Below, piece by piece: positions 22,676 to 35,560 of a stretch of DNA of 64,000 nucleotides. The stretch spans positions 1,054,001 through 1,118,000 of the forward strand of contig WBVU01000012.1 in the NCBI GenBank assembly GCA_009192285.1. Direction: 5' to 3'. The stretch comes from Morchella semilibera. Taxonomy: Eukaryota > Ascomycota > Pezizomycetes > Pezizales > Morchellaceae. Numbering within the stretch: position 1 is the first letter of the stretch; every line of letters starts with the position of its first letter. The notes under the pieces were generated by a model, which worked only from the letters and a program-made list of their open reading frames with translations, did no database searches and was not told the DNA's origin. The position numbers were made by a program, and so were the translations under genes.

Positions 22676-25600
22676 AGATACATTTTTTTTATTGCGATTT
22701 CGATCTGACTTACTCGGTTGGCGTTAGTTTCTTTTAGCCTTTTAACACTCTCTTCTAAGTGGTTTTGGTGCTCTGAGAGCTGGGGTTTGTGCTTGTGTGC
22801 ATACCTTATTTACATTCTTTTCTTCACTACTTGACACTAACATTTCATAACCAAGCTACACAAAGCTTACTTACTTTAAATATATTTAAAACATGAATTA
22901 TAGGAATCATTACACTCCCCTAATGGTTTGAAATCCTCTAACGTAGACATCACTACCGCAGATGGCTTCCCGGGCTTAATGATTTAGGGAGATAGTCTAG
23001 AGGGCCATATATTCAATCAGCCTCTAGTATGATATTTCGCTCGAAAAACCAAGATTCTTCACTGGATCGACTAATGATGGCGGGCAGCATACACGGGGAG
23101 GCAGTATATAATCTAATTTTTTTTGCGGCAACTGTTCTTTAACGTTGTACGTACGCTGACGTATATAGATGTAGTGCACGGAAAATCGAAACTACTGAGA
23201 CCTATCGCATAATGTGTCAACTCCGTCTTAGCCTGTTTCCAAACGGGCCCTAACTATCAATACCCAAAATTGAGTATATAGTCCTCTAGACTATCTCCTC
23301 AATCATTAAGCCCAGGTCAAAACCATCTCCTATTTTTGCGATGCTGGTTCCTTGGACCCCACTCCCAATCAGATTCAAGCAGCCATCCCCATAGACTAGA
23401 CCCTGGGATTTCGAGTGACGTATTATGATTTGCATCCTATACTTTATATAACCCCAGCCCTGGCTAATGACCCTAACCCACCGACCCAACTATTTTTATT
23501 ATTGGTTCGTTATGATCGATCTCCACTTTGCATAATCTCACCTCGCCAGATCTAATGCACTTTTCAACGCGGGTTCCACAAGATATTCCGGTTTGCAGTT
23601 TACTCGTTCTTGCACCAACGTAAACCCGAGAGAGATGGGCGTATCATAGGCTGAGCTCATAGTTAAGCTTTATTCTACAAATCATAGGCCAAACTAAGCC
23701 AGACTGTACAGCGGTCTTAGCTGGCACTTCTAGTCACTGCGTGATATGTAACTGCCACGTATATTCACTCATCCGCACACAGTGATCTAACATGCGGTAA
23801 TAGCGAAAACATCAATATCGCTAGATTTCTTAAAAACTCGGAGCTTCTGCCCGGGAATCTGTAACGTACGGTAATCTTCGGGTGAAGAAATTCCTTTCGG
23901 CGGCAGTACTACCGTTGCGATAATATAGCCATGTTATTTCCAACAGTACAGGCATTTTGCGCTTGAAATTGGGTGATGAAAGTTGAAGATGTAGGTTTAA
24001 ACATCGTGAAAGGAAGGAAGGTGGAACTTTGAGATGGACCCCGCTCAAGAGGCTATTAAACTCATGGATCGAAGTTGATCTAGATCGATCTTACCGACAT
24101 TTGCATACTATGGAGAGTTATATTTACCACCATCCCGTATTCGCCAACAGTTTCTCCTCTCGCTATAGTCACTTGCAACTGCCCAGCCGATGTTGTGTCT
24201 CCGCAGCATTCGTCCATGGGTTTTATGCTCAAAATATGGATTTGTGAGAGAAATCCAGAACACCACCTGATGGTTCGACGCTTCTCCATTGGGTCGCATA
24301 GTTGTTCGATTGAGAATACGGAGCTTTGACGTCTTTGTTACACTCGGGAATTGGGCTACTCTGAAGTTTGAAAAGCCTAAATTAAGGTCCTGGCGATGAT
24401 AAAATATGCCGATATCGATAGGCCAGTGATAATCTAACAAAGAGAGAAAAAGGTTCGAGATTTTGAACGACAACGCCGATATGTTACCTCATCCGACCCC
24501 AAATACGGATATATTGAACGATGTTCTAGTCTTGTTATTATCGTCCTTTCGTATTCGATATGTCGCTAGGGTCAGGTTTCCTTGGCCGTTCTTTTCTGTG
24601 TGACCCATTATCTATTTTTGTATCGCGAAACTTGATCAGGTGAAGCAAGCTACGACTTCAAGTGATGGATATTGACTTAAAAATGCTTTCATCGGAACCC
24701 ATCTCTCTTTGAAGCAGCAGTCGAGTTTTACTAAAATAAATACCCACCTTACTTCTTTCAGGCCCTCCAACTGGAGACTTTAAGGAGTGAGTCACGGCCG
24801 TGTGGCCCCACCTATTACTGTACATATCCTGATGGCTTGTGAGTTGCGAATAGGAATTGTGAGGGGACGGTAGGTAACGTACTCTCAGACATAACTTACC
24901 ACAACAAATTCTGTCTGCACTCATCACATGGGCCCTACGCCCTACTGCAACAAACCCAGGAATGCAGAAAAGTGCAAATCCGTGGTGTCAGATCCACTAG
25001 TTACCAGCGTGCAATAAGCCGATTAATTAAGCCAACAGCATTGCATATGTTCGAGGCCTGTTCTTATATTGACTACGCAGGAAGTATTACACGACACAAA
25101 GGACGCCCAGTCTGTACCTAACCTGCAAGTAGCTTAATCATCAGAAATCGTACCAATTATTGTGGCTCATTCTTACTGTAGCGGTTGCATTCCTTAGCTT
25201 TTCTGCGCTTCGACCCTATGGAATGTGGGCACTGCAATATAAATAAGCCTCTCAGCCCTGCCAGTAAGCTGGTGCGGCTGAAAAACTACGATAGAGAAAA
25301 TACCTATGTGAAAAAAAAAAAAAGGAAATTTAATAGCCTCTATTAGGAATAATTAGATCGGTATCATAAGTTCTATCAATGTATCCAAGGCGGGGTAGCA
25401 TCTGGGCTGACGCTAGTGGCTCTATAGATCTAGCTCGACATCATGCCCAGCCTTAGACATTGTATGGAATAATAGCAACAGTGTGTAGAATGGGTTATAC
25501 TAGCTATCTCTCATTGCATCTGCGTTCAAAACAACGCTCTTCTTCCTTGCAATTGAATCCGAATCATTGCATGACTAAACGGCGGAATGAAAGATAAAGT

Positions 25601-26862
25601 TTGGGAAAAAGATTTTCAATCTAATCGCAGTATCTAGATATAGAGAAGCATCTTACTCATACGCGTGGGAGAAATAGTCTTGGCGAATGGTAATACTCCA
25701 AAACCTTCCTCCGCCCGGTACATATCCACTGACTACATACATGCAGGTTAAGTAGGTAGAGTACATGTACCTTCGCGGGTTACCGTATTCGATCCAAATG
25801 TCTTACCAAAAATACCCTATCATATCAGCCTCCACCAAATTGCAAAGGACACACAAAGAACCACATTCGTGTACCACCTCACCCCCACCTGCCCTAAAAC
25901 GGCTCTGGTTCTTTGTGTTGTGCAACCTCAGCCCACCCACTTAAGCTTCGGGAAAGCACCACCAGTACCCAAAATAAGCTACCACAGGCTTGGAAGTGCT
26001 TGAATTAAAAGCTGCACCCCATGATTTGGTGGTCGGTGCGTTTATTGGCTGCAACAACCGATTCCTTGCATAGCCCTACCGATAAAGATGAAAAAGAAAT
26101 TATAGTAATATTTAGTCTCTTTTTTCCTTTTTGCACTTTAAGCGGGATACGTTAAGGCATATCAGCCTCTGTAACTGGGCTGATGCTGTAAAGGTTTAGC
26201 CATTAGTACAAAGTGGGCGTTGTATGAACATGCTACTAGGTAGATATCTCACAGCATTAGCTTGCAGATACCGCCAGCATGGTAAGATTGGGGAGGTGAG
26301 CGCATATCTTCTTATCAATATAGTTAACTAGAAAGATACTTGTAGGACCCATAAGTAACATGACATGGGTTTGAAGCACAAAATACCCAAACTCGGGAAC
26401 TTATACGAGGGCAAGGAGAATTCTGTGTATGTACAAGAAATATGGTGATTCTAGCAGGACCCGGAAGGGTGCTCAGGTGCTTCTGATTTATTATTGGTAT
26501 AGATGGCTTGACACATTGCATGTACAATTAATTGCACTTTGGCTTACTGTTTTTGGACGATAATTGAGTTGCACTTCTCAAAAAAACGTGCCGGGCAGTG
26601 TCAAAGTCAGAAGAGGTCAATGATTGTGATCTCGAAAACGCAGGGCCCGATCGGATCAGCTGCGGCTGGAGGGACTCCAGGGTGTAGTCCCGCCATCATG
26701 ATAAATACCACTCGATATTCCACCTCAATTATCTCTTCCCTTCCTCATCCACTTGGACATCCAACAGCAAGACTACTACAGCTTCAGTCTACTACTTCTT
26801 CTTCGCTTCAACCAAACAAGAAAACTACTTAGTTTCAGATCTTCCTTTTCGAGTCTTTCAAA
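22676..26862. other. 4.2-kb gene-free region containing a fold-back element
   Basis: Apart from the fold-back repeat at 22960-23325 I find no gene. Short minus-strand frames near 24.1-24.5 and 24.7-24.9 kb lack a credible start, splice structure or recognisable motif. The A14-rich run near 25312-25324 and TACATGTA at 25763 are the only further landmarks. The last 150 bases are the promoter and leader of the But2-like gene. Confidence 0.55.
22960..23325. mobile_element. Fold-back (MITE-like) element
   Basis: The left arm contains GGGCTTAATGATTTAGG and GAGATAGTCTAGAGG (22972-23001). It reappears inverted at 23283-23315 as CCTCTAGACTATCTCCTCAA and TCATTAAGCCCAGG, and similarity continues inward (CATATATTC against CTATATACTC) and outward (GATGG). 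The arms are about 45-50 bp and the whole about 365 bp, with no coding capacity. Inside the right part lies CCAAACGGGCCCTAA, shared with the element at 63.5 kb. Confidence 0.7.
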
Positions 26863-27492
26863 ATGAAGTTCACTATCCTCACAGCTGCTCTCGCTCTCTT
26901 CAATGGCTTGGTTGCCTCCGCTCCCGTCGCAGAGGCGGAAGTTGAATCTCAGCTCGAGGCCCGCCAACAGGCAGTATACTACCCTGATACCCCAATGACC
27001 GTCATTTGGAGCCCAAGCTATGGGTACATCAGCGACAGCTGGGTCTCAATTGGCAGAGTATGTTCCCAGTATCTATATCAGCGATCAACAGATCACTAAC
27101 AAGCTTGGAAATAGTGGACCTATCAAGGCGTGCAATATGACACCAACACCCTCATCAGCTATTCTTTGCCGGACGGTCTCAAGGGCAAGACGTGCCAGTT
27201 TATCCTCGGTAACGGTTTCTATGCTGGCGGTACCCGCAAAGTCCAGCTCTTTAGCGTCGGCGGCCCCATCAGTACCACAAACACCTTTACCTCCCGCCCT
27301 TACCGCAACATCCATTACGGCATCTTCACTATTGCTCCAGATGGTGCATCGGCCACTTGGGATGCCATCCCACCTCCTAAATTCCCCTGCCCGGAAAAAG
27401 CAACCACTCTCGGATATGAGGTTGTTCCTCAGGGTGATGAGGACTGGGCCGGCTGGTACTCCCACAGCGGGCTTGCAATCCAGGTTGTCTAA
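26863..27492 (+). CDS. Secreted protein, But2 C-terminal-domain-like
   Basis: Two exons (26863-27057 and 27115-27492; 190 aa) split by a 57-nt intron with CACTAAC branch site. The first 19-20 residues are a clear signal peptide (MKFTILTAALALFNGLVASA). A short acidic propeptide follows, ending near LEARQ, a plausible processing site. The mature part has GKTCQFILGN, VQLFSVGG and GYEVVPQGDEDWAGWYSHSG. This arrangement, a Cys-containing strand plus VQLFS, resembles the Ubiquitin 3 binding protein But2 C-terminal domain found in many secreted fungal proteins. The domain call is tentative; secretion is well supported. Function unknown, possibly cell-surface or extracellular. Confidence 0.82.
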
Positions 27493-29843
27493 ATGGTTAA
27501 TACCTTGGCGGGGTTTAGTTAGTTTTGGATATGCTATTTCTGGTTTTAGAGGGATCTAGTTCTACTCTACTAGACTACAGTACCCTGGTTCTCTTTTGTC
27601 TTTCTTTTGTCTTTTTTTGATTTTATGGGTGGGTCGGTATCGGGGATGGTGTTTTGGGGGGCGGTAGTGCGAGCAATACTTTAGTGTGACCGGTGATTAG
27701 GTTAAAGTCTTTTGTTTTTAACTCATGATCAGGGGCTCTATTGTACCTAATTCTTTGCGATTTACAAATTTACACTTAGATTTAAAACCTGAACCTGTTC
27801 CTAAGAGTGCGAGTGATTAAAACCTAAAATATTTATTTACAATAGTTAGAATGAAAGAATTGACCAAGAGAAAGGCGCCAGTTTCCCGCAAAACCTTCCG
27901 AGACAGCCACTGTAATTAAGTTCGGTAGCCCCAAAATTCTAGTATCGATTGGTTGATTGGTGCTTCACCAAGGTTCTAGTAGAGTGAGTCTTGTGTCCAG
28001 CTACTTACCTAGGTAGACTCTGTTAGTTGACCTAACTGTATCTGCGCGGCTGGAGATTTGACAAACAAACGTGCGTTGATTCTTGAATACCACTGATATC
28101 TTAATTATTTAGGTAACATTCACCAAGCCTGAACATCACCTTCTAGCACCACCACCGGTGCACCGCCACGCATACCAGAACCATTAACTACACGGTCAAA
28201 TATCGTCTCCCCATGTTGCACATCAGTCCACATGGCATAGGTATACATACCAAGTTAAACGGCCACACCACGATTTCGGAATACGAGGTATGCAACTTTA
28301 ATTAAGCATACCTACCCATGAGTGCGTTGGCGTATCGTGCCAAACGGCCCGATAGGACTGAGTCAAGTATATATTCGTTACACAGAAGCCGAGGTGGGCC
28401 ATGGTTAAGGTTGGTCCAGGGTTACGATTGCTGAGGAAGTTATTAACGTTAAGTGCCATTATTCATGTGAATATATATGCCTATGAGCTTATAAGCTGAT
28501 ATAGGCTGGTTCAACAGAGATGACAGTACACTATCACTTCGAAGGATGAGTTTCGTGAGTTTCGTGACATAATCCATGTCGTTACCAAGGTTGATAACTT
28601 TCCTGTTATAGATTTTGAAATCTTTTATCAAGCATATTAGACTAGTTGTTTCACAGGCTAAACCGGCTGATGATAATGCCTCAATTTGAGATGCCTAATA
28701 TCATGGGAGTACATGTCTCAAGCTCTCTAATCGGATCTAGAAACTTTAATAGCTTAACTACATATATTTAATTAGCATAGAGGCTAGAACTATACCTGAA
28801 GAATAAGTATATGAGCTCAACTACAAACTCATAGAGCTGCCCGCAAGCACACGAAATGTTTTTTATAGCCATTATACATACATGTATATTGGCTATCCCC
28901 TTAGTTGGACATGCGAGCAGCGATGCATAACAGACTTACTGTATACAGCGGGGCCTCGTACCATTATATCTGAGAGTACCCTTACTTATAGTGAGAGAGC
29001 GTACTAAGCGCGGGCATTTCTTTTTTGTTTAATTAATTACCAAGCACAGGCATACAAAAACCAAAGAAAACGTCTTTAACTTCAAAGGAGCACCTTGAAA
29101 TCATCTTTTGCTATATATATCTAGCCATGAGGCCATATATGGACCTATGATGCAATGGTATCAAAAAGCTGCTATCGGAGTACGTAGACTACTTTTCTAT
29201 ATCTATGCATATAAACAAAAAGCACCCTACGTATAAGTGGGGTCTAGAGGAGGTCTAGCTGCTTAATGTACATAAACAAGCTAGTTGATGTATCTCTTTT
29301 ATCACGTGTTGCACCGTATCAAGACCATAGAGGAAATGCCTACCCTATTTAATTTGTTTCTTGATAATTACTTAGCCACTACCTACTATGCCAAGATATA
29401 GGTATGTACCAGTTATTATAAAGGAGCTGTAAAATTACCCGGCACTATTTATCTCGTTATGCAAGACAGATAAGGAGTTAATGTCATGCACGCGTGTTTC
29501 CTTGTTTGTCTTAAGGCGGGAAGATATAGCGAGTGACAACCCGTGATTGAGCCAGTGCTAGCCTAGTATTACTCTAGCTGCCCAGACTGGAAATATATGT
29601 GTTTGCTTTATATACCACTCACACAAGTAAAATCAGTTCCTATACTATGTTATACAAATACCAAAGGTATGATAGATCAATGCATAAACCCATCTCAAGG
29701 GGCACGGAACCAAACCAACCTGAACCTCCGGACCTGATGCACAGCACCACGCTAAGTTAATAATTAGATCACATCTATAGTCTACAGTAATAACGCCTTC
29801 CTTTATATATATCCACCCCATCCCCCATTACGACCCACCACAA
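27493..29843. other. 2.3-kb gene-free region
   Basis: Starts with the T-rich 3' UTR of the But2-like gene. No coding signal after that. It contains one TACATGTA (28880) and a CGAGTGACAACCCGTGATTG motif at 29530. It ends in the 3' flank of the minus-strand membrane protein. Confidence 0.6.
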
Positions 29844-31829
29844 TCACGAATATCTCCCACCCCTCCTAATCTTAACCACTTCATCCTCAACCCCCAATGC
29901 CACATGCCCGAACCCAACCCCATCCCCATCTCCACCTCCACGCTTTCCCACCTCTCCAAACCTAAACCTCAATCTCTGCAGCTCCCTCGGCAGTGGCTCA
30001 CCCCCCAAGCATGCTCCCGCCGCCAACCTATCCAGCGTACTATTCCTCGTCGTCAGCAGAAACGTCGAGAAGCTGTCGTCACTACTAACTCCGTTCTTCG
30101 CCAGTGCCACGAAGCCCAGCACCCCCACGACCAGAGCGACAGCAACGCCGGCGGTGTACACGCCGACGAGCTTCTCCCAGTTGTAGGTATAGATGTTGCT
30201 GTATTTCGTTGACTTACAGATGGTGGTAGTTTTGGTGGCGTAGATGAGCGTGCGGTCGGAGAGGAGAGAGACCACCATGTTTTGGACCATGGACTCGATG
30301 GCAGGCGCGAGGTTAGGGACGGTCTTCATGTTGTTTGTGGTGCTGTTGGGGGAGGCAAGGGAGGTAGACATCACTTTTGTCTGTGTGATCCGCATTTCTT
30401 GCGTACTCTTGAAGTACTCCTGGCCGTCCATGGAGTAATTGAAATGGCTGATGCCGGTGGAAACGTCACCGGCGAGGATGTCGACCAGGGTATCAAAAAG
30501 TGCCCAGTTGGAGATATAGACCCGCGAGTATGTAGTGTTGAACGACGGCTCCTCAGTAACGGCAGATAACATCTTTACCTTGTCAATTGTGGGCCCCCTG
30601 ATTCGGCCGTCGTTGATATCAACCTTGACTGAGTATTCCGCAATCGAGTTCACGCACGAATACGTATGCCACTCCCACGTATCAGGATCCCCCGTTTCCT
30701 CGCCTGGCGCTCGCAGATTTCCGACTGATAGCTGGTTCCATACCTTTTCCGCCCTAGCTGCACTGAAGACGGGGCTCAGGCCGCCAACGGACTGGATGGG
30801 GATTTTTGTGGTGGAGAGCGGATCGTCGACTTTCCAGGCCGCCAATTCTGTGCAGTTCACGGCAGGCCCTATGAACTGAATACTATAACTACACTCCTCC
30901 CCGCACTCTTCCTCCGCAACTAGGTCATTGGAGACCAAGGCCTGCCCAGAGAACGCGGCAGTCGTAAAGATACTACTAGCACGGGGACTAGGATTGTGGT
31001 AGACCTCCTCGAATATGTCTCCGAGCGTGGTGCCGTTGGCAAGATTGTACCATTTCAACCCTTCCAACGGCTTAACATCAAAGTTGAAGTTGAGTGACGG
31101 GACTGCACACCCGCCCACCTTTTGCTTCCCGGAGGAAAACACGGAAATGGTTGTTGGCGTAAAAATCGCCACGACAGGCAATGACCATATAATCAATGCC
31201 AGGAACGTATTAAATTTTGCCCTTGATACCATCTCCCCACTGAGGAAATGCATGGGATCTGTCCCAGCCCCAAACATTGCATTTATACCCATGAGTGTCA
31301 TGGACTTCTCCCTCAGCGTCACCCACACCCACTGTTTTCTCGAGATCTCAACAACCCCCGACAAAGCTGCCCGCGACAGGAACGCTAGCCCAGTCCCTAT
31401 CCGGTTTACCCACTCCTGTTTTTCGGCGGAGCCTGCGGGGGTGCCGTGCAGAAAGTTGTAGTAATAATGGTGAATGATGGCAGTACCGAGGCCGACAAGA
31501 AAAAGACCAATCATAGCGATTGGTGTTCGCCAATGTATTCCCCATGGTGCAATCAAGGCGTTACCTTCGGAGTCTATAGGTGTGCTGACGGACTTTAAAG
31601 GGTGTGGGCTTGTTGGTTGGAGGTCTTCTGAGGAGGCAAGCCATGTGCGGGAAAGACTAGTACTAGATTCAGAGTGTTTAAGGTACCGTGACTCAAAGGT
31701 GGTTATACGCCCTGTCTTTGAGGGTAGTGTGAGGTTCCCGAGTGGGATGTCGTTGTAGCCATCAGGGTTTGTGGCGTTGTCTGCGAAGGGATCATCATGG
31801 CTAATGGGCGGGGATTTTATGATTGGCAT
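29844..31829 (-). CDS. Large fungal membrane protein with extracellular-type loop
   Basis: Intronless frame of 661 aa from ATG at 31829-31827. Hydrophobic segments lie at about residues 95-118 (IAMIGLFLVGLGTAII), 208-232 (FLALIIWSLPVVAIFTP) and 560-585 (TAGVAVALVVGVLGFVALA). Between the last two is a long Cys- and N-glycosylation-rich region (NGTT, NCTE, NTTY, NYS, NSTT) that would be lumenal or extracellular. The C-terminus is basic and Gly-rich. The architecture matches a widespread fungal family that, as far as I recall, some genomes label 'formylmethionine deformylase-like'. I see no metallo-deformylase motif, so that name should not be taken as function. Unknown role. Confidence 0.82.
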   Translation of the reverse strand: MPIIKSPPISHDDPFADNATNPDGYNDIPLGNLTLPSKTGRITTFESRYLKHSESSTSLSRTWLASSEDLQPTSPHPLKSVSTPIDSEGNALIAPWGIHWRTPIAMIGLFLVGLGTAIIHHYYYNFLHGTPAGSAEKQEWVNRIGTGLAFLSRAALSGVVEISRKQWVWVTLREKSMTLMGINAMFGAGTDPMHFLSGEMVSRAKFNTFLALIIWSLPVVAIFTPTTISVFSSGKQKVGGCAVPSLNFNFDVKPLEGLKWYNLANGTTLGDIFEEVYHNPSPRASSIFTTAAFSGQALVSNDLVAEEECGEECSYSIQFIGPAVNCTELAAWKVDDPLSTTKIPIQSVGGLSPVFSAARAEKVWNQLSVGNLRAPGEETGDPDTWEWHTYSCVNSIAEYSVKVDINDGRIRGPTIDKVKMLSAVTEEPSFNTTYSRVYISNWALFDTLVDILAGDVSTGISHFNYSMDGQEYFKSTQEMRITQTKVMSTSLASPNSTTNNMKTVPNLAPAIESMVQNMVVSLLSDRTLIYATKTTTICKSTKYSNIYTYNWEKLVGVYTAGVAVALVVGVLGFVALAKNGVSSDDSFSTFLLTTRNSTLDRLAAGACLGGEPLPRELQRLRFRFGEVGKRGGGDGDGVGFGHVALGVEDEVVKIRRGGRYS

Positions 31830-34800
31830 ATCAGGTGCATGTGTGTGTTAACAACAACAACTGATGGAGACGATAATGGTTGAACCTGTTCAGCGGGCTA
31901 TGGAGCTATCTATACCATGACTTATTAGTATTCCGTGCATAGATTGTTGACAGATATAGATACGACTTCTTAAACAGAAGGAAATATAGTGATTTAATGC
32001 GCAACTAGTCATGTCTTTATAGCTCCCGTCAAGGGAAACCATCCGTCTGGGCACGGTATATATCCCGAGTTGGACTGTTTTCGTCACGCTGTCAGCATCC
32101 CCTGGCTACACATCTCCCACATACGGATTTTTTCACAACCCCCAACCAATAATAACCATGTCCATTGTTCCTGACTTTGTCGGGTAATAAGCCGGTTTAC
32201 CCCTCACTACGGGCTTTACCGTTATGCCCCGGGCAAGAGAACTTATCAAATATCAATTACCCAAACCAGGAATTCAGCGCCGCAAGGTCGACGGCATCAC
32301 AAAGCGGAATTCGCTATTGATGCGACTCTGTGAAGAAAAATCGAGAGAAAAATGTATACAGCACTAGAGATTTTTAGCCAACAATTAACTCATTCAGCTA
32401 CTTTACTACTAACCACAACCTTAGAAGCGGATTGAGTAGATCTTGAAAGATTGAAAGCCATCTTCACCACCTTCCCGAAAAGTGTCTCTGAACCCTCCTC
32501 GTATTCGTATAACAGATGAACAAGGTTAGTCTTAAGCTTAATGATAGGGGGAGGGGAGGGTGCAATGCGTACCTAAACATTCGCTTGAAGGCTAGGGAGG
32601 GAGGTTAGAGCTTGTTCCTGTCATGCAGCCAGGATTCACAGCCTCACTGGTTCAGCTGGAGGAGAGAAAACTTACCCCTGCCAAGAACTATCCCTGGTAG
32701 CACTACATGTATGCAGTGCCAAGATGAGCGAGTGATAACATATGCATGGATACCTCATTGTCGTACGGATGCGCGGGATCCGGCTACCGAGCCATGGCTC
32801 TGGATCATGCACTCACTTGTGTGTCAAGCTTTTTAATGGGACGGGAATTGGCCTCCAGAATCCTGATTCTTTACTGTAACTTGCCCAGTGCATTATATAT
32901 ATTACCTCTTCCCTGGGGATGTGATGCTGGGTAGGTACATCATTTATATGCACATCCGGTCCCGGCCTCCGTCCGCTATGCCTAATGTACATATCAGTAT
33001 TCATTATCCTGTACGACAAAAGGTACGACAAACTAGATATAAAGTAGCTACATCCTACTGCGTTTTCTAATCTCTTCCGAGCAGATAACAGCTTCTCTTG
33101 GTAGCCGTGATACCACTAATTCCCGATGACGAGCTTCGAACTACACTTATATGTCCCCACATTAGAGAGCCAGTACTACAGTCTTTCACCACCCTACATT
33201 ATCAAGATGGCAAACCTATCTTACAACATATCTTCAAGCAATGCCAAAGAGCCCCACCTAACCAAGGCACAGAACAGACCAAGAGACCGTCGCAGTATAT
33301 CAGCGCCACCACCACTACTACCAATACACCCCCGCCCATAGAAGGCTCTAGATGGTATTCGAGATCAACAAAGGATGAAGAAGGTGTGTAGGATGTGTAG
33401 CGAGAGATTGGGCTCTTCTCGTGATGGATAAGACCTAGAGTTGCTCGAAAAGCATATAGGAAGAACCAGTAACGTGTCGGCAACTGTACGCTCCCCTATC
33501 TGTGGCACGTATAACCGTCAACACAGTCAACCAAATTCACATGTAGCTTTTGGGCCACAGGTGCCCCATCTAAAGTCCCAACATGCTGGGTCGCTCACCA
33601 CATCCAATCCATGATGTCGTTCTCTAGCTGCCAACTTCCCAAGGAAAACCGACTCCAACCCGACTCAGAGCCCTCTCAATGAGCGTACCAGAATGGACTA
33701 CCCCTTTCCAGCCCTAGCCCGGACTCTCATAACAAACTCCAAAAGGGGTCCTGATGGTCAGCAATGAGGGGGCAATATGTGTATGACGGCTATGTACTGA
33801 ATATGTGTAGGTAGCAGACGCTCTCCGCCTGGGATAGGACAGAACGGAACTTTAAATCTCAATCGATGCACCCGTCGCTTCACCAGATCTCCAAGGCTTC
33901 TACTATCTGGAACCCGTCCCTAAAACACCACATGTAGTTAGCCCAGCCTCGTACACGACCCGCAAGATTTCTGGACGGCTAACTATAACGACTACCTCCA
34001 AACGCCATACTAAAGAGTGCATGTCTTTTCCGAGCTGTAACCGGGCCATAGTCACGACGCTAGCTGCCAGAGGCGGGCCCTACTTTATCCTACACTCGCC
34101 CGGAAAGGCATCTAGCCCAACGCGCGTCCACTTTATGGCCACAGTTAACCCGACACTAGACCGTAACTAACACCTGCACGCCAAGAGACAGGATCAATAC
34201 TTCAAAGTACACATGCGGATACCAGGTTGACTATGTACTTACGATACGAAATCCTGTCGATGAAAGAAAGGCCCGCACCAACGAGACCACCCCCCCCCCC
34301 CACACGATCATTAGCACCGCTAATACTCGCAGCTCTATTTAGGGACATCATTTATCTTGTCACTAACAGTATCTTGGTAGCGACAAACGGTCTTGACTGC
34401 TCAGACGATGGGAAAGGCCACCGACCCAAGATGGAGAAAGGGCGTGCGGTGTGTGATGGGCGATGGATAGTCCAGGAGATCCTCAAACGCCACTGTCACC
34501 CGGCTGTGAAAAAGAAACTTTGGGCCGGAATAGTGCGATGTGGCATAGATAAGCAGTTTCCTTAGCTGGATGCCTGGGTGCCAGTGCGTAACGTCGATTA
34601 CATGCTTGGTAATGAATACTCTGGCCCAAGAGAAGATGCCAAACATCTTGAACAGGCGGCTAGATGAAGATTATGGGAAAAAATTATACGTATAGTACCT
34701 AGGGTGTTGAGAAGTAATGCTACCTTGGCTTGAAAAATGCCTAAACGGCTACAAAATGCTACTGCATAGGGAAGAGGCCACCTCGAGATGGAAAAAAATG

Positions 34801-35191
34801 GGTGGCAAAGGGCTCACATTGAATTAGTTTCTGACAATGGAAAGAATCTAAATGCTCGTATTGACCTGGAATAACTTTGTGGTAAGCAAGTACTCTTTGA
34901 TAGTTGATAAACCATCCGGATATGCATGCATCACTCTGGGTACAACTGAGACGATATTTTAAATGATAGTATTTTTCTTTCTTATCTTTCCTGGCCTAAA
35001 CAAACGAAATGGAGGTCCATGTCCGATATCTAACCGAAAGATGTACAAAAGAGATAATTATCGAAGATGCACTATTATACCAGGCCCCCCAGCATCCATG
35101 TCAAAAACCGAGCTGCCACTGTGGGCGCAAACGCCCCATCTCCGCCTTGTCCCCGCTCCCGCCCTCTCACTCGCTCACCGTCTTCCCCCCA
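31830..35191. other. 3.4-kb gene-free region with one doubtful small frame
   Basis: The first part is the promoter of the membrane protein. A 71-codon frame from the ATG at 33126 follows TATAAAG at 33037 but has no recognisable feature, so I do not call it a gene. A C10 run near 34291 and the CGAGTGATAACATATGCATG motif at 32729 are present. Nothing else supported. Confidence 0.5.
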
Positions 35192-35560
35192 TCATCCCCC
35201 CACCCGCCCATTACAACTCATCACAGAGCCCATACTCCTCACACCTTTGCCAACTAACCCCATCCCCTCCTCCACCTTCTCCATCTTCTCCTCCTCTATC
35301 TCCACGCCGGGCAGCCCCACTAAGACAACATCCTCGGCCACGCTCGCTGATGGCCCAGTAGGGCTAACGGTGATGGTGTAGTATATAGTTTCTATAACCG
35401 TGACAGTTAGGACGCGGCCGTTGCAGTGAGGCTTCCTAAGGGCATATGGTATATTGTGGGCGTCGCGACTAGTAAGCTCGGGAGGGACAGGAGTCAGCGG
35501 AGTGGTGAGTGTGAGGAGGTTAAGGTAGTGGAGGAGTTGTAGGGCGGTGAAGATGAACAT
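35192..35560 (-). CDS. Possible small secreted protein
   Basis: A 122-aa frame starts at the ATG at 35560-35558 with a hydrophobic leader (MFIFTALQLLHYLNLLTLTT) followed by a Pro-rich stretch, compatible with a signal peptide. The middle (NGRVLTVTVIETIYYTITVSP) is beta-prone, the end acidic then Gly-rich. Only two cysteines. No family recognised. An AT-rich TATATATATATATAT tract lies 30 bp upstream of the start. Low complexity of the opposite strand makes a chance frame possible. Confidence 0.4.
   Translation of the reverse strand: MFIFTALQLLHYLNLLTLTTPLTPVPPELTSRDAHNIPYALRKPHCNGRVLTVTVIETIYYTITVSPTGPSASVAEDVVLVGLPGVEIEEEKMEKVEEGMGLVGKGVRSMGSVMSCNGRVGG

Noticed and set aside
33126-33341. 71-codon frame downstream of TATAAAG
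   Set aside because: No recognisable feature, low-complexity end and no intron evidence; could be chance.
34227-34565. 112-codon plus-strand frame
   Set aside because: It includes a proline run produced by a C10 homopolymer and has no conserved pattern.
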